64,000 nucleotides of DNA from Snodgrassella communis (GCF_914768045.1 NZ_CAJZCD010000006.1:62001-126000); one strand, 5' to 3'; positions 22,148 through 33,017 are shown, counted from the stretch's first letter. Notes: generated by a model not told the origin, from the letters alone. Numbers and translations: made by a program.

Positions 22148-23290
22148 ATGATGAGAATTTTTTTTCGTTGCTTCTGTGCGACTATGCTGATGGGTGTTCT
22201 GTCTTTAGCGCAGGCGGTAGGTTTGCCTGAGATCAATGCTGCTGCCTATGCGGTTGCAGATGAACAAAGTGGTATGATTCTGGCCAGTCGGGACAAGGAT
22301 GCACGTATTGAGCCAGCAGCTCTGACAAAGCTGATGACTGCTTATCTGGTTTTTGATGCTTTGCAAAGTGGTAAGTTAAAAGCTCGGCAACCGCTGAAGA
22401 TTTCAGCTGCTGGCTGGCATACGGATGGTAGCCGCATGTTTTTACAGCAGGGTGTGCCGGTAAATGTTGAAACGGTGGTGCAGGGTATGTTGGTGGTTTC
22501 TGCCAATGATGCGGCGATTACGTTGGCTGAAGCGGTTAGCGGGGGGGAGAAGGCGTTTGTACGGCGTATGAATGCGGAAGCACAGAAGATGGGGCTGGAA
22601 AATACTCATTTTGTTAATTGCACTGGCTTGCCGGCAGAAGGGCAATATAGCAGTGTGGGTGATTTGTTGCAGCTGGCACAGGCATTGGTACGCGATTTTC
22701 CTCAATATCAGAGTTGGTTTGCTAAAAAATCATTTTCTTATAATGGTGTTACTCAGTTAAACCGTAATTTGTTGTTGTTCCGGGATGATCAGGTAGATGG
22801 GCTGGCTGTGGGTTATACTATTAATGGTGGTTATAATCTGGCGGTGAGTAGTAAGCGTAATGAGCGCAGGGTGATTGTGGTGCTGGTGGGGGCAGACAGC
22901 AGTGAGGCGAGAGCGGCAGAGGGCAGTAAGTTATTGGGGTGGGCATTAACTGCTTTTAATACAACTAGATTGTATCCAGCCAACCATAAGGTTGCCGATA
23001 TTGCTGTTTATAAGGGGGCGACTGGTAAGGTAGGTGTGGGTTTTTTGCGTGATGTCTATATTACGTTGCCATCAGATGGTGCAAAGCAGTTATCAACTGA
23101 GTTTGAGGCGGTGCAGCCGGTGGTAGCACCGGTGCGTAAAGGGCAGGGTATGGGTACGCTGAAGTTGCTGTTTGGTAAGCAGGTAGTGGCGCAGCAGGAG
23201 GTGGTGGCTCTGGATAGTGTCGGTGAAGCTGGCTGGTTTGGCCGCTGGCTGGCTGGTGTGTCTTTGTGGTGGCATGGTCTTTTTAGCTGA
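22148..23290 (+). CDS. PBP5-like D-alanyl-D-alanine carboxypeptidase homologue lacking catalytic residues
   Basis: This 380-residue protein aligns along its whole length with DacA (PBP5): signal peptide ending near AQA, a penicillin-binding fold, and a C-terminal domain from about residue 260 with an amphipathic anchor (WWHGLF). The catalytic motifs are altered. The SxxK nucleophile motif reads AALTK with Ala58 in place of serine; the KTG motif reads AVG at residues 220-222, in the context VDGLAVGYT instead of the usual VDGIKTGHT. Only SAN (residues 118-120) of the SxN motif remains. The reading frame is intact. It is probably a non-enzymatic paralogue. Start chosen at the ATG pair near 22148; a TTG at 22109 is less likely. 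Confidence 0.88.
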   Translation: MMRIFFRCFCATMLMGVLSLAQAVGLPEINAAAYAVADEQSGMILASRDKDARIEPAALTKLMTAYLVFDALQSGKLKARQPLKISAAGWHTDGSRMFLQQGVPVNVETVVQGMLVVSANDAAITLAEAVSGGEKAFVRRMNAEAQKMGLENTHFVNCTGLPAEGQYSSVGDLLQLAQALVRDFPQYQSWFAKKSFSYNGVTQLNRNLLLFRDDQVDGLAVGYTINGGYNLAVSSKRNERRVIVVLVGADSSEARAAEGSKLLGWALTAFNTTRLYPANHKVADIAVYKGATGKVGVGFLRDVYITLPSDGAKQLSTEFEAVQPVVAPVRKGQGMGTLKLLFGKQVVAQQEVVALDSVGEAGWFGRWLAGVSLWWHGLFS

Positions 23291-23447
23291 GCTACTTTGT
23301 ATATGGATAGTAAGTAGGTTGTTTTGTAGGTCAAGCTGATGTGTTTGCTGATGTGGGTTAAGGTGGTTAGTTCAGTTTGTTGATGGTATGGGCTGGATTG
23401 TTAAAGTATTAAATGGTATATGTTAAGGTTTTGCATGAGTTTTATTT

Positions 23448-23482
23448 AAAAAGGAACCCATCGTTAGATGGGTTCCTTTTTT
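23448..23482. terminator. Bidirectional terminator, mainly for purA
   Basis: A perfect 15-bp stem (23448-23462 with 23467-23481) around a GTTA loop has A and T tracts on its two sides, so it can stop transcription from both strands. It lies just past the purA stop. Confidence 0.9.
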
Positions 23483-23488
23483 GGTTAG

Positions 23489-24787
<1,299 letters not shown>

Positions 24788-24817
24788 TTACCTGCTCATA
24801 CTAAGGGTTAATTGGTG

Positions 24818-25969
24818 CTACAAGGGAATCAGTTGCCATTGCTGGTTTTGCCAGACTAGTTGGCGGTCGCATCCTTTGATGTTGTTGCTTTCAGGGGTGT
24901 AATCGATGATGACGCATTCACCGGCTGAACGCAGTTGCTCTATTTCTTTTTTTGCAGCGGTGGCATCATGCACGCTGACTCTTATGCCGCGCAGTTTTTC
25001 TACTGGTGGCAGATGCCCGATTAAATCGCGTAGGTCAAAACTGAAACCGGAAGCTGGGCGACTGCGCCCGAAGTATTTACCCAGACCATCATAACGGCCG
25101 CCACGTGCCAGTGCATCTGGCCAATCTGCGCTGTAGGCGGCAAACAATAATCCGGTATGGTAGTTGTCTACGCGCAGTTCGCTCAGGTCGATAAATATAT
25201 TGTGGTTGGCAAAAGCGGTGCAGATATGCTGTAGTTGCTGCAATGCTTCGCAGATTTCCGGTAAATCCGGCAATGTGGTCATGGCAGTGTGTAATACTTT
25301 TTGGGTGCCATATAATGTGGGTAATGCTTCGAATGCGTTAATCCATTGTTCCGGAAGTTGCCATTGCTGTACACGCTGTCGGACGGCAGCGGCGTTTTTA
25401 GCCTGCATAAGCTGCAACAGGGTGGTGGCTTGCTGTGTTTCTAGGTTGGCTGCTTTGGCTAGGGCATGAAAAATGCCTATATGGCCCAGTGATAAGGTTA
25501 GTTCTGGAACGTTGACGACAGCCAGACTTTTTAGCATTAGGTCAATCAGTTCTATGTCTGATTCGATTCCGGCATGGCCGTATAGTTCTGCTCCGATTTG
25601 TAGAGGTTCGCGTGTGCTTAAAAAGCCATCTGGGCGCGCATGCAGTACTGAGCCGGCATAGCATAAGCGGTTCACGCCGCTATTGGCTGAAAGCAGATGG
25701 GCATCAATACGGGCAACCTGCGGGGTAATGTCTGCACGCAGGCCAAGCTGGCGACCGCTGAGCTGATCGACAACGCGGATGGTTTTTAGGGACAAGCCTT
25801 CATCAATACGGGTAAGTAAGGATTGGCTGTATTCGAGTAGAGGAGGGCTGACAAGCTCATAGCCATGAACGCGATAAAGTGCTAATAGTTGTTCTTTGGC
25901 ACTTTCGAGCTGGCGCGCGGCTGATGGAAGGATGTCGGCAATGTATTCGGGCAATTGCCAAGACTGCAT
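24818..25969 (-). CDS. hisZ: ATP phosphoribosyltransferase regulatory subunit
   Basis: This 383-residue protein is a class II histidyl-tRNA-synthetase-like subunit that activates the short form of HisG in histidine synthesis. Synthetase motif 2 is recognisable as LGLRADITPQVARI near residue 75, and the histidine-binding-like region ARGGRYDGLGKYFGRSRPASGFSFDL lies near residue 287. It lacks the anticodon-binding domain of true HisRS. It begins MQSWQLPEYIADILPSAARQ and precedes purA by 36 bases. Confidence 0.94.
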   Translation of the reverse strand: MQSWQLPEYIADILPSAARQLESAKEQLLALYRVHGYELVSPPLLEYSQSLLTRIDEGLSLKTIRVVDQLSGRQLGLRADITPQVARIDAHLLSANSGVNRLCYAGSVLHARPDGFLSTREPLQIGAELYGHAGIESDIELIDLMLKSLAVVNVPELTLSLGHIGIFHALAKAANLETQQATTLLQLMQAKNAAAVRQRVQQWQLPEQWINAFEALPTLYGTQKVLHTAMTTLPDLPEICEALQQLQHICTAFANHNIFIDLSELRVDNYHTGLLFAAYSADWPDALARGGRYDGLGKYFGRSRPASGFSFDLRDLIGHLPPVEKLRGIRVSVHDATAAKKEIEQLRSAGECVIIDYTPESNNIKGCDRQLVWQNQQWQLIPL

Positions 25970-26122
25970 TGGTATTCCTCACAAAATACAAGCCACACTG
26001 AATCCGTGGGAGCAGTGTGACGTAGACGAGAAAAGGCAGGTAAGATGCTGTGCCTGGGAGTCTGTTAAAACATCACTTTATCACAATTTAACGTTTATAG
26101 ACCAGTGACAATTATGGCTGGA

Positions 26123-26941
26123 TTACCATTTTACCCAGCCTGTGGCCCAGGTAAGCAAGATGATGCCACCAAATATAATCCGGTACCAGGCGAAGGGAAT
26201 ATAGTTTTTGTGGGCAACAAAACGCAGCAATGCTTTAACGGCTACGAGCGCGGATAGAAATGCTGCTATAAAGCCGATAGCGATAAGAAGTAGATCGTCC
26301 CGGGTAAATTCACTCATATGCTTGAGCATATCGTAACCGGTGGCAGCAATCATTACGGGTACGGCCAGAAAAAATGAAAATTCTGTGGCTGCTTTGCGTT
26401 CAATACCCCATAGCATCCCACCCATAATGGTACTGCCGGAGCGTGAGGTGCCTGGAATCAGCGCTAAGATTTGTGCCAGCCCTACTACTAGGGCATCGCG
26501 CGGACGCATTTGTTCAACGTTTTTGACTTTGGGTTCTATGTGGCTCTGGCGCTTTTCAATCCAGAGAATGAGGAGGCCGCCGATAACAAGAGCGGTGGCC
26601 ACGGTGACGGGGTTAAACAGGAAATGTTTGATTTGTTTGTTGAACAGTAATCCAACGATAGCCGCAGGGATAAAGGCGATAGCTAGATTGAGAACAAAGC
26701 GGTTGGTGGCAGGTTCTTTGCCGATATGGGTGATGATATGGGCAAAGCGATGCTTGTATTCAAACACAATGGCAAGGATTGCGCCTAGCTGAATGGTGAT
26801 GTCGAATACTTCGCCTGTGGTCTGAAATTTGAGCAGATTGCCGACAACAATCAGGTGGCCAGTACTGGAAACAGGTAAGAACTCGGTTAAGCCTTCTACG
26901 ATCCCTAGTATCAGGGCTTTTAGAAATAAGATAATGTCCAT
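26123..26941 (-). CDS. uppP: Undecaprenyl-diphosphatase
   Basis: This 272-residue membrane protein dephosphorylates undecaprenyl diphosphate to recycle the cell-wall lipid carrier. The two signature regions are [16 protein letters not shown] near residue 17 and the [15 protein letters not shown] segment near residue 163, with the catalytic Glu, Ser and Arg residues. About eight helices are predicted. Also known as BacA, because extra copies give bacitracin resistance. Confidence 0.97.
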   Translation of the reverse strand: MDIILFLKALILGIVEGLTEFLPVSSTGHLIVVGNLLKFQTTGEVFDITIQLGAILAIVFEYKHRFAHIITHIGKEPATNRFVLNLAIAFIPAAIVGLLFNKQIKHFLFNPVTVATALVIGGLLILWIEKRQSHIEPKVKNVEQMRPRDALVVGLAQILALIPGTSRSGSTIMGGMLWGIERKAATEFSFFLAVPVMIAATGYDMLKHMSEFTRDDLLLIAIGFIAAFLSALVAVKALLRFVAHKNYIPFAWYRIIFGGIILLTWATGWVKW

Positions 26942-26994
26942 TTTTATTTACTGTGGTTTGTGTATTGATGTCATGTTTTCTACGCAAAACAGCA

Positions 26995-27032
26995 AAACAA
27001 TAGTGTGTTTAAGGGTAAACACACTATTGTTT
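26995..27032 (-). terminator. Terminator after the DsbA-type gene
   Basis: A perfect 17-bp stem (26995-27011 with 27016-27032) around AGGG is followed on the minus strand by a T-rich stretch. It ends the dsbA transcript 18 bases past its stop. Confidence 0.85.
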
Positions 27033-27049
27033 GGTTTGTTGTCTGAAAT

Positions 27050-27745
27050 CTATCGATTTGCAGAAGCAGCCAATGAGGCTCCTATGCTTTTCGGTAGTTT
27101 ACGGGTAGTTGCTACGCTAATGCCATTCTCATTGCGTACTTTTTCAATTAATTCATTTAATGTAACCATTCCTGCCTGATATCCTCGCGGAAATTGTAGT
27201 TGGTACTTGCCTCCAACTATTACGATTGGTGTAGCCTGAATGTTGTATTTTTCACTCAATTTGCGCATGTCGGCAGTGATGGCGGAGTTTTCCTGACTGT
27301 TATAGGCTTTGACAAGTTTTTGCCCATCAAATGCGGTTTGCTGTACCGCCCATTTTTTGAATACGTCAGGTTGCCATAATTCGATGTGTTTGGTAAAGAT
27401 GGCATCAAAAATTACTGGGTCTGCGTTTAGTTTCATGCCGGTACTGTTTACGGCTGCGGCAATCCGAGCCAGATTGTAATAAACATTATCATCCCAGACA
27501 ACGTGCACTGGACGCAGATAGGTATCGGGAGCGAAAGATTTCATTTCCTTGAGTATGTATGGTTCAAGATGTGAACAATGGATACAGCTGTAGGAGAAGA
27601 ATTCCAGTACCTCTACTTTGTTTTTGTGTAGTTGCGGGATAGGCTTGTCGAGTACGATGTAGTCTACGTTAACTAATGCTGCCTGTGCTACTCCGCTGGT
27701 AAATGCCAGTGTGGTAGCTATGATGGTGATGATTTTTTTAAGCAT
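27050..27745 (-). CDS. dsbA: Thiol:disulfide interchange protein, DsbA family
   Basis: This 231-residue periplasmic oxidoreductase has a signal peptide cleaved after GVAQA, a thioredoxin fold and the active site CIHC in FFSYSCIHCSHLEP near residue 54. The cis-Pro loop is ATPIVIV. E. coli DsbA has CPHC, while neisserial DsbA proteins have CVHC, so this variant fits the family. It introduces disulfides into secreted proteins. The C-terminal 20 residues (KLPKSIGASLAASANR end) form an extra tail. It follows the SPOR-domain gene on the same strand, as in Neisseria. Confidence 0.9.
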   Translation of the reverse strand: MLKKIITIIATTLAFTSGVAQAALVNVDYIVLDKPIPQLHKNKVEVLEFFSYSCIHCSHLEPYILKEMKSFAPDTYLRPVHVVWDDNVYYNLARIAAAVNSTGMKLNADPVIFDAIFTKHIELWQPDVFKKWAVQQTAFDGQKLVKAYNSQENSAITADMRKLSEKYNIQATPIVIVGGKYQLQFPRGYQAGMVTLNELIEKVRNENGISVATTRKLPKSIGASLAASANR

Positions 27746-27778
27746 GTTGATTCCCTGGTGTTATTAAAGCTGGCTGAT

Positions 27779-28492
27779 TCAGGATGCTGCTCTGGTCAGG
27801 CTATCAATATTGTGTTGTTGCAAGGTTTTTTTAATTTCGCCGGCCTGATTCTGGCTGAGTTTGTCGGTCTGAACACGGTATTTGATTGTACCGTTAACTT
27901 TGGCAGTATGTACGCTGCTGTTGATACCTAGCATGACTAATTTGGCGCGCTGTGCATCGGCATCGGTACGATTGTTAAAGGAACCGATTTGCAGATAGAC
28001 TTTACTATCAGTATGCTGTTTTTCTGCTGCCTGCTGAGCCTTTTCCAGACTGCCGTTACTTAATATCTGTTCTGGAGTGACGTGTGCATGGTTGGGTGCA
28101 ACCGGTGCTTTCGGGGGTGTTTTATCTGGAACCTTATGCGGCTCTGTATGCTGGATTGGTGGTGTGTGGTTTGTAATGACTTCACTTTCAATGCCATTTA
28201 AATTAACCGGCTGTGAGGCAGCAGGTGCTACTTGTGTTTCGCTGGCGGTTGTTGAAGATGGAATACTATTAGGTATAAATGGCTGGGTAGTAGATGCTCC
28301 ATTGTTTGGTGTGAGTATTTCTGGCTGTGGTGGAGCAGTAGTAGTAGGAGGAGTATCAGGCATTTTGAAATCTGATTTGCTTTTGTTTAGGTAGAACAGG
28401 ATGCCAGCGATGATTATGGTTGCAATCAGCAAACCGACGATAAAGCTGACGAGCCCTTTACCTGCCTGACGAAATGATATGTTCATATGCAT
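27779..28492 (-). CDS. SPOR domain-containing protein (FtsN-like)
   Basis: This 237-residue protein has a short cytoplasmic N-terminus, one transmembrane helix at about 15-35, a long Pro/Thr/Gln-rich periplasmic linker, and a C-terminal SPOR domain from about residue 160 (VYLQIGSFNNRTDADAQRAKL). SPOR domains bind glycan strands stripped of stem peptides at the division septum. The architecture is that of FtsN-like division proteins. The first ATG at 28492 has AAAGG eight bases upstream; a second ATG lies two codons later. Confidence 0.85.
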   Translation of the reverse strand: MHMNISFRQAGKGLVSFIVGLLIATIIIAGILFYLNKSKSDFKMPDTPPTTTAPPQPEILTPNNGASTTQPFIPNSIPSSTTASETQVAPAASQPVNLNGIESEVITNHTPPIQHTEPHKVPDKTPPKAPVAPNHAHVTPEQILSNGSLEKAQQAAEKQHTDSKVYLQIGSFNNRTDADAQRAKLVMLGINSSVHTAKVNGTIKYRVQTDKLSQNQAGEIKKTLQQHNIDSLTRAAS

Positions 28493-28590
28493 GTTAAAAG
28501 CCTTTATGTTGGCATTATATACGGCAAAATCTGTTCAGAGCCGGGTTGTCATTTCTGTGGATATGACGTCCGTTTTTGCTCTGATTAATA

Positions 28591-30087
28591 TTATAAAGCA
28601 CGACGGAAACTTATGGCGCGCAAAATATGACTGGTTTCAACGTTGTGATTATCTGCCATATCAGCTAGGGTACGGGCAATACGCAAGATGCGGTGAAAGC
28701 TGCGTGCTGAAAGTGATAATTTTTCCATGGCACTGGCCAGAGTCTGTTTGGCTGCTGTACTGATATGGGCGATAGTGTCCAGTTCGCGGTTGCTTAATTG
28801 CGCATTGATTTTACCCTGACGCTGATACTGGCGTTCGCGAGCTAAGCTAACACGCTCGCGGATACTGCTGCTGTTTTCGCCATCAGCCTGTTGTATTAAA
28901 TCACTAGCGGGCAGGCTGGGTACATCGATAATGAGGTCTATACGATCAAGCAGGGGGCCGGAAATTTTGTCCCGGTAACGGGATATGGCTTCCGGTGTGC
29001 AGCGGCACGGCTTGATTGGATGTCCGTGATAACCGCAGGGACAAGGATTCATTGCGGCTACAAGTTGAAATTTGGCTGGATAGGTAGCCTGCCGTGCCGC
29101 TCGGGAAATGTGAATTTCGCCACTTTCCAAGGGTTCGCGCAGAACTTCGAGTACTTTGCGATCAAATTCCGGTAGTTCGTCCAGAAACAAAATGCCGTGA
29201 TGCGCCAAGGAAATTTCACCGGGACGGGGATCAGAACCACCACCGACTAGTGCTGCGGCTGATGTGCTGTGATGAGGAGAACGAAATGGCCGGATTTGCT
29301 GGTATTGTTGCTGCGCATGGGGTAAAAGTGACTGTAAAGACCAGACGCTTACCAGCTCTGTTGCTGTTAACGGCGGTAATATACTAGGCAGACGCTGTGC
29401 CAGCATGGATTTACCTGTTCCGGGTGGTCCTGACAATAATAAACTGTGGCCACCCGTTGCAGCAATTTCCAGTGCTAATTTGGCTGTTTGCTGTCCGCGT
29501 ACATCGGCCATATCAGGATAGGCTGCTTCGGTGGTATGTTGTTGCAGATGTTGCGCATTAACGGCAGTAAGTGATTGCTGTTGGTTAAGATGGGCAGCTA
29601 CAGCAGTCAGTGTGCTGGCACCATATACATGCGTTTGTGGCAGTAGTGCAGTTTGAAAAGCATTGTCTTGTGGCAGAATAAAGGCACGTTGTTGCTGTCG
29701 TGCAGCTTCTGCCATGGCGATGGCGCCGCGGATTGGTCTGATTTGACCGGATAGTCCGAGCTCTCCGGCCAGCTCGTATTCAGGCAGACAAGTGCTGTCT
29801 ATCTGGCCGGAAGCTGCCAGTATGCCGATGGCGATTGGCAGGTCAAACCGACCTGACTCTTTGGGCAGATCAGCCGGTGCCAGATTAACGGTAATTTTTT
29901 TGGCAGGAAAATCGAAACCGGACTGAATGATGGCAGCCCTTACTCGATCCCGGCTTTCTTTGACTTCGGTATCTGGTAAGCCAACAATACTGAATGCTGG
30001 CAAACCATTGGCCAGATGAGCTTCTACTTCTACTAGTGGTGCTGCCATTCCTGCCAGTGCGCGACTATAAACAACTGCCCAAGACAT
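28591..30087 (-). CDS. comM: YifB family Mg chelatase-like AAA ATPase (ComM)
   Basis: This 498-residue protein has an N-terminal ribosomal-S5-like/Lon-type domain with LANGLPAFSIVGLPD, the AAA Walker A GPPGTGKSMLAQRLP near residue 218, Walker B ILFLDELPEF, a cysteine group in NPCPCGYHGHPIKPCRC and the C-terminal helicase-lid segment. ComM is a hexameric helicase that extends branch migration of incoming single-stranded DNA during natural transformation. Its presence fits a lineage with natural competence. Confidence 0.93.
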   Translation of the reverse strand: MSWAVVYSRALAGMAAPLVEVEAHLANGLPAFSIVGLPDTEVKESRDRVRAAIIQSGFDFPAKKITVNLAPADLPKESGRFDLPIAIGILAASGQIDSTCLPEYELAGELGLSGQIRPIRGAIAMAEAARQQQRAFILPQDNAFQTALLPQTHVYGASTLTAVAAHLNQQQSLTAVNAQHLQQHTTEAAYPDMADVRGQQTAKLALEIAATGGHSLLLSGPPGTGKSMLAQRLPSILPPLTATELVSVWSLQSLLPHAQQQYQQIRPFRSPHHSTSAAALVGGGSDPRPGEISLAHHGILFLDELPEFDRKVLEVLREPLESGEIHISRAARQATYPAKFQLVAAMNPCPCGYHGHPIKPCRCTPEAISRYRDKISGPLLDRIDLIIDVPSLPASDLIQQADGENSSSIRERVSLARERQYQRQGKINAQLSNRELDTIAHISTAAKQTLASAMEKLSLSARSFHRILRIARTLADMADNHNVETSHILRAISFRRAL

Positions 30088-30098
30088 GGGATGATTCC

Positions 30099-30398
30099 TC
30101 AGGCTGGCAAATCGGTATTGTTGGTCTCTGTTGCACAGGCAGGATTGGTGCTACTGCTGTTTTGTGCCAGCAAGGCTTCCAGTGCAATTACTCGAGTTTC
30201 GAGCTCGGCCAGTTTTTCTCTGGTTTTCAGTAGTACTTGCTGTTGAATATCAAATTCTTCGCGTGTGATCAGATCCATGCGGTTGAAAGCACTGCCAAGC
30301 ATGGATTTGACATTTTTTTCCATGTCTTTGATAGGGCTGTTGCTGATGGTATCACTGAGTTTATCGCTGATGTCGTCAAAAATTTTTTTGCTGAACAT
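30099..30398 (-). CDS. ubiK: Ubiquinone biosynthesis accessory factor UbiK
   Basis: This 99-residue protein matches the YqiC/UbiK family: an N-terminal amphipathic helix (IFDDISDKLSDTI) and a C-terminal coiled coil around residues 48-78 with REEFDIQQQVLLKTREKLAELE. UbiK helps the aerobic Ubi metabolon at the membrane. It precedes comM by 11 bases on the same strand. Confidence 0.9.
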   Translation of the reverse strand: MFSKKIFDDISDKLSDTISNSPIKDMEKNVKSMLGSAFNRMDLITREEFDIQQQVLLKTREKLAELETRVIALEALLAQNSSSTNPACATETNNTDLPA

Positions 30399-30482
30399 GA
30401 CCTGAATCCTTTTGTTGGCAAGGTAATCAATGTCTGTGATTGTACGGGTGAAACAGTTGACGATGCAATGCTTATATGTTGC

Positions 30483-30923
30483 TTAAGGGGCGGAAAAGAC
30501 AATAATGTAATGTTGATCGTCGAGTGTTAAATCGCCGAGAAAATCATTGCGCTCGTCAATACATACTGGCAGCACAGCATGGTGTGCGGTCCAGACGCCT
30601 TGTCCTTGTGGTTTGAAATCGGTGCGATTAAAGCCCAGATCCATGTTGCGCATGGTGAAATGTATGCTGATTCGTTTCACTGAAGCCGGTACCTGACGCA
30701 TGCTGATGTCAAAAGGTTTGGTAATATCTGCGGGTGGTGTAAATTGGATTACTGCACCGCCAGGTAATATGCAGCCGCTACGCACATTACAGTTACTGAG
30801 TGTACTTTGTGCATCTGTACGGCTGTTTTGCCACAGAACAAGGCCAATGATGCTGGGGACTGCTATGATAAAGAGAAGTAGTCCGATGATGACGGTGATT
30901 GAATTTTTGGCAGGCTGAGTCAT
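30483..30923 (-). CDS. Hypothetical membrane-anchored protein
   Basis: This 146-residue protein has one N-terminal transmembrane helix (IIGLLLFIIAVPSIIGLVLW) and a periplasmic beta-rich domain with three cysteines, two of them close together in NCNVRSGC. The motifs MRNMDLGFNRTDFK and LPVCIDERNDFLGDL suggest a small immunoglobulin-like or copper-chaperone-like fold, but I do not recognise the family. It is 84 bases upstream of ubiK. Confidence 0.7.
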   Translation of the reverse strand: MTQPAKNSITVIIGLLLFIIAVPSIIGLVLWQNSRTDAQSTLSNCNVRSGCILPGGAVIQFTPPADITKPFDISMRQVPASVKRISIHFTMRNMDLGFNRTDFKPQGQGVWTAHHAVLPVCIDERNDFLGDLTLDDQHYIIVFSAP

Positions 30924-31013
30924 GGTGTTGGTTGTTTGTAGGGTAAGTTAAGGACTCAATATTTGTTGTCGGGCAGATTATGGTGGGCAAAGGAAACAGA
31001 CTGATGTCGACTA

Positions 31014-31802
31014 TTATTGCTCCTGAATGATGCCATGGACGCCTAGTGTAATCCAGTCGGGTTGTGCTGTAGGCTGGCTGGACTTTTCCAGTAAAGCCAT
31101 AACGGGTACGCCGGAGGGATGTTGCTGTAACAGGGTAAGGAGTAGCTGGATGTCTTCAGTGCTGGATACAGGCCAGATAATGGCTGCGGCTGTTTGCGCC
31201 TGTAGCCACTGTTCGTGGTTATGGCAGATAGCCCAGGTGTTGGCTGTGGGATGTTGTTTTGTCAGTTGTTGCAATTGGCTGGCTGGTGCATAAACAACTG
31301 TTGTGGTAGCTATACCGGGCTGATAGGGCAGTATCTGTAATGCTGGCTGTTGTGGTATTGCGGTATGAAAGCCTGTATTTAAGTGGCCACTCATGTTTGT
31401 TGGAATGGCTAATGCAGCCAGAATAGGCGCGTTTGCGGGCAATATCGGAGCAACGGTAAGATTGCCGGGCTGCTGCCAGCACCAGCTTTGCTGTTCACGT
31501 GCAGTTAATTGCCCATGCCACTGGTTGGCGGCAATGCGATAAAAATGCAGGTGAACATGAGCATGTTCGTAATGATGAATTTTGGTCAGCCATGGGGAGG
31601 CAGCAGTGATTTCTATACCCAGCTCTTCGGCAAACTCGCGTTGTAATGCGGCCAGTCGGCTTTCTCCAGTTTCTACTTTGCCGCCAGCAAATTCCCAGTA
31701 GCCGGCATAAGGTTTGCCTGTGGGTCGTGAGCTGAGCAGAAATTCACCTTGCTGGTTATAAAGGACGCCAGCAACCACTTCAGTCAGACTGTTATTACTC
31801 AT
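31014..31802 (-). CDS. Nudix hydrolase (MutT-like) fused to a shortened ThiE-like domain
   Basis: This 262-residue protein has an N-terminal MutT domain with the Nudix box GGKVETGE ... REFAEELGIE around residues 41-61, preceded by RPTGKPYAGYWEFAGG. After residue 130 comes a low-complexity Gln/Ala-rich region related to thiamine-phosphate synthase-like C-terminal domains found in MutT fusions. That domain is shorter than in typical fusions (about 310 residues in total), and no thiamine-phosphate-binding glycine motif is obvious. It probably hydrolyses oxidised nucleotides such as 8-oxo-dGTP. Its start overlaps the acpS stop by one base. Confidence 0.82.
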   Translation of the reverse strand: MSNNSLTEVVAGVLYNQQGEFLLSSRPTGKPYAGYWEFAGGKVETGESRLAALQREFAEELGIEITAASPWLTKIHHYEHAHVHLHFYRIAANQWHGQLTAREQQSWCWQQPGNLTVAPILPANAPILAALAIPTNMSGHLNTGFHTAIPQQPALQILPYQPGIATTTVVYAPASQLQQLTKQHPTANTWAICHNHEQWLQAQTAAAIIWPVSSTEDIQLLLTLLQQHPSGVPVMALLEKSSQPTAQPDWITLGVHGIIQEQ

Positions 31803-32188
31803 TATTTAATATACTCGGCCACGGCAAAGGCCACGATATGATTGTCTTCATCACTCAGGCTCAGGTGGATGCGACCGATGTTTTTTTGACTAAGCCATTG
31901 CGCCAATGGTTTTTCAACGATAAATTCAGGACGCCCCAGTTCGTTGTGACCAATACCGATATTGCGCAGAGTAACTGGGCTACGCAAACCGGTATGTACG
32001 GCTTTGGCAAAAGCTTCTTTGGCTGCAAAGCGTTTGGCAAGAAATTTTATAGGTTGGTTGGCTGATGGCCATTCCAGTGCTTCAATCCGTGACAGCATTT
32101 TTTCGGCCACTGCATTGGCTCCGTAGGTTTTGCACATTTTGGCGATGCGGTCAATTTTTACTAAGTCTGTACCTATGCCGTAAATCAT
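31802..32188 (-). CDS. acpS: Holo-[acyl-carrier-protein] synthase
   Basis: This 128-residue enzyme transfers 4'-phosphopantetheine from CoA to acyl carrier protein. The family motifs are GIGTDLVKIDRI at the start and FLAKRFAAKEAFAKA near residue 67, including the metal-binding Asp and Glu. It follows pdxJ on the same strand, the usual order. Confidence 0.96.
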   Translation of the reverse strand: MIYGIGTDLVKIDRIAKMCKTYGANAVAEKMLSRIEALEWPSANQPIKFLAKRFAAKEAFAKAVHTGLRSPVTLRNIGIGHNELGRPEFIVEKPLAQWLSQKNIGRIHLSLSDEDNHIVAFAVAEYIK

Positions 32189-32211
32189 TGTTTTCCTTTT
32201 GCTGGTGAAGA

Positions 32212-32943
32212 TTAATAAGGAATGCTGCGTGCGCGAAAAATGGCAGTTTTCATTTGTTCAATGGCTTGAGGCAATCCGATGAAAATCGCCTGTGCAATCA
32301 ATGCATGGCCGATGTTGAGTTCACGAATGGCTAAAATTTTGGCAATGGGTGTGACATTATGGATATTCAATCCATGTCCGGCATTGACGATTATGCCCAT
32401 TTCGCTGGCCTGATGAGCGGCCTCTTCGATACGCGCTAGTTGCTGTTGTCGCTGTTCTTTATCGGTGGAATCGGCATAGGCACCGGTATGTAGTTCAATT
32501 ACCGGTGCGCCGACTTCACGGCAGGCTTGTATCTGCTGCTTGTCAGCATCAACAAACAGGGAAACGCGAATGCCGGCAGCAGTTAGTTTCTGAGTATATT
32601 CTGCCACTTTGTCTTGTTGTGACAATACATCCAGCCCACCTTCGGTGGTGATTTCCTGTCTTTTTTCCGGAACGATGCATACATCAGCAGGCTGAACGGC
32701 CAGTGCGTTATCCAGCATTTCCGGGGTGAGTGCCATTTCGAGATTGAGGCGGGTGCTGATGGCATTTTTGACAGCAAATACATCAGCATCATGAATGTGG
32801 CGCCTATCTTCGCGTAGATGCATGGTAATCAGATCGGCGCCGTGCGTTTCGGCAAGTAATGCGGCTTCAAGTGGGCTGGGATAATTACTGCCGCGGGCGT
32901 TACGCACGGTTGCAACATGATCTATGTTTACGCCAAGTAGCAT
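32212..32943 (-). CDS. pdxJ: Pyridoxine 5'-phosphate synthase
   Basis: This 243-residue TIM-barrel enzyme makes pyridoxine 5'-phosphate from 1-deoxyxylulose 5-phosphate and 3-amino-2-oxopropyl phosphate. Motifs are [16 protein letters not shown] at the N-terminus, [21 protein letters not shown] and NAGHGLN. Length matches the family. First gene of pdxJ-acpS. Confidence 0.97.
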   Translation of the reverse strand: MLLGVNIDHVATVRNARGSNYPSPLEAALLAETHGADLITMHLREDRRHIHDADVFAVKNAISTRLNLEMALTPEMLDNALAVQPADVCIVPEKRQEITTEGGLDVLSQQDKVAEYTQKLTAAGIRVSLFVDADKQQIQACREVGAPVIELHTGAYADSTDKEQRQQQLARIEEAAHQASEMGIIVNAGHGLNIHNVTPIAKILAIRELNIGHALIAQAIFIGLPQAIEQMKTAIFRARSIPY

Positions 32944-33017
32944 AAGCTTTTACCTAGTATTAGTTAAATGGTATGTTACGATACTTTACCCTTACCCGAC
33001 TGTAAAGATAAACTGAT

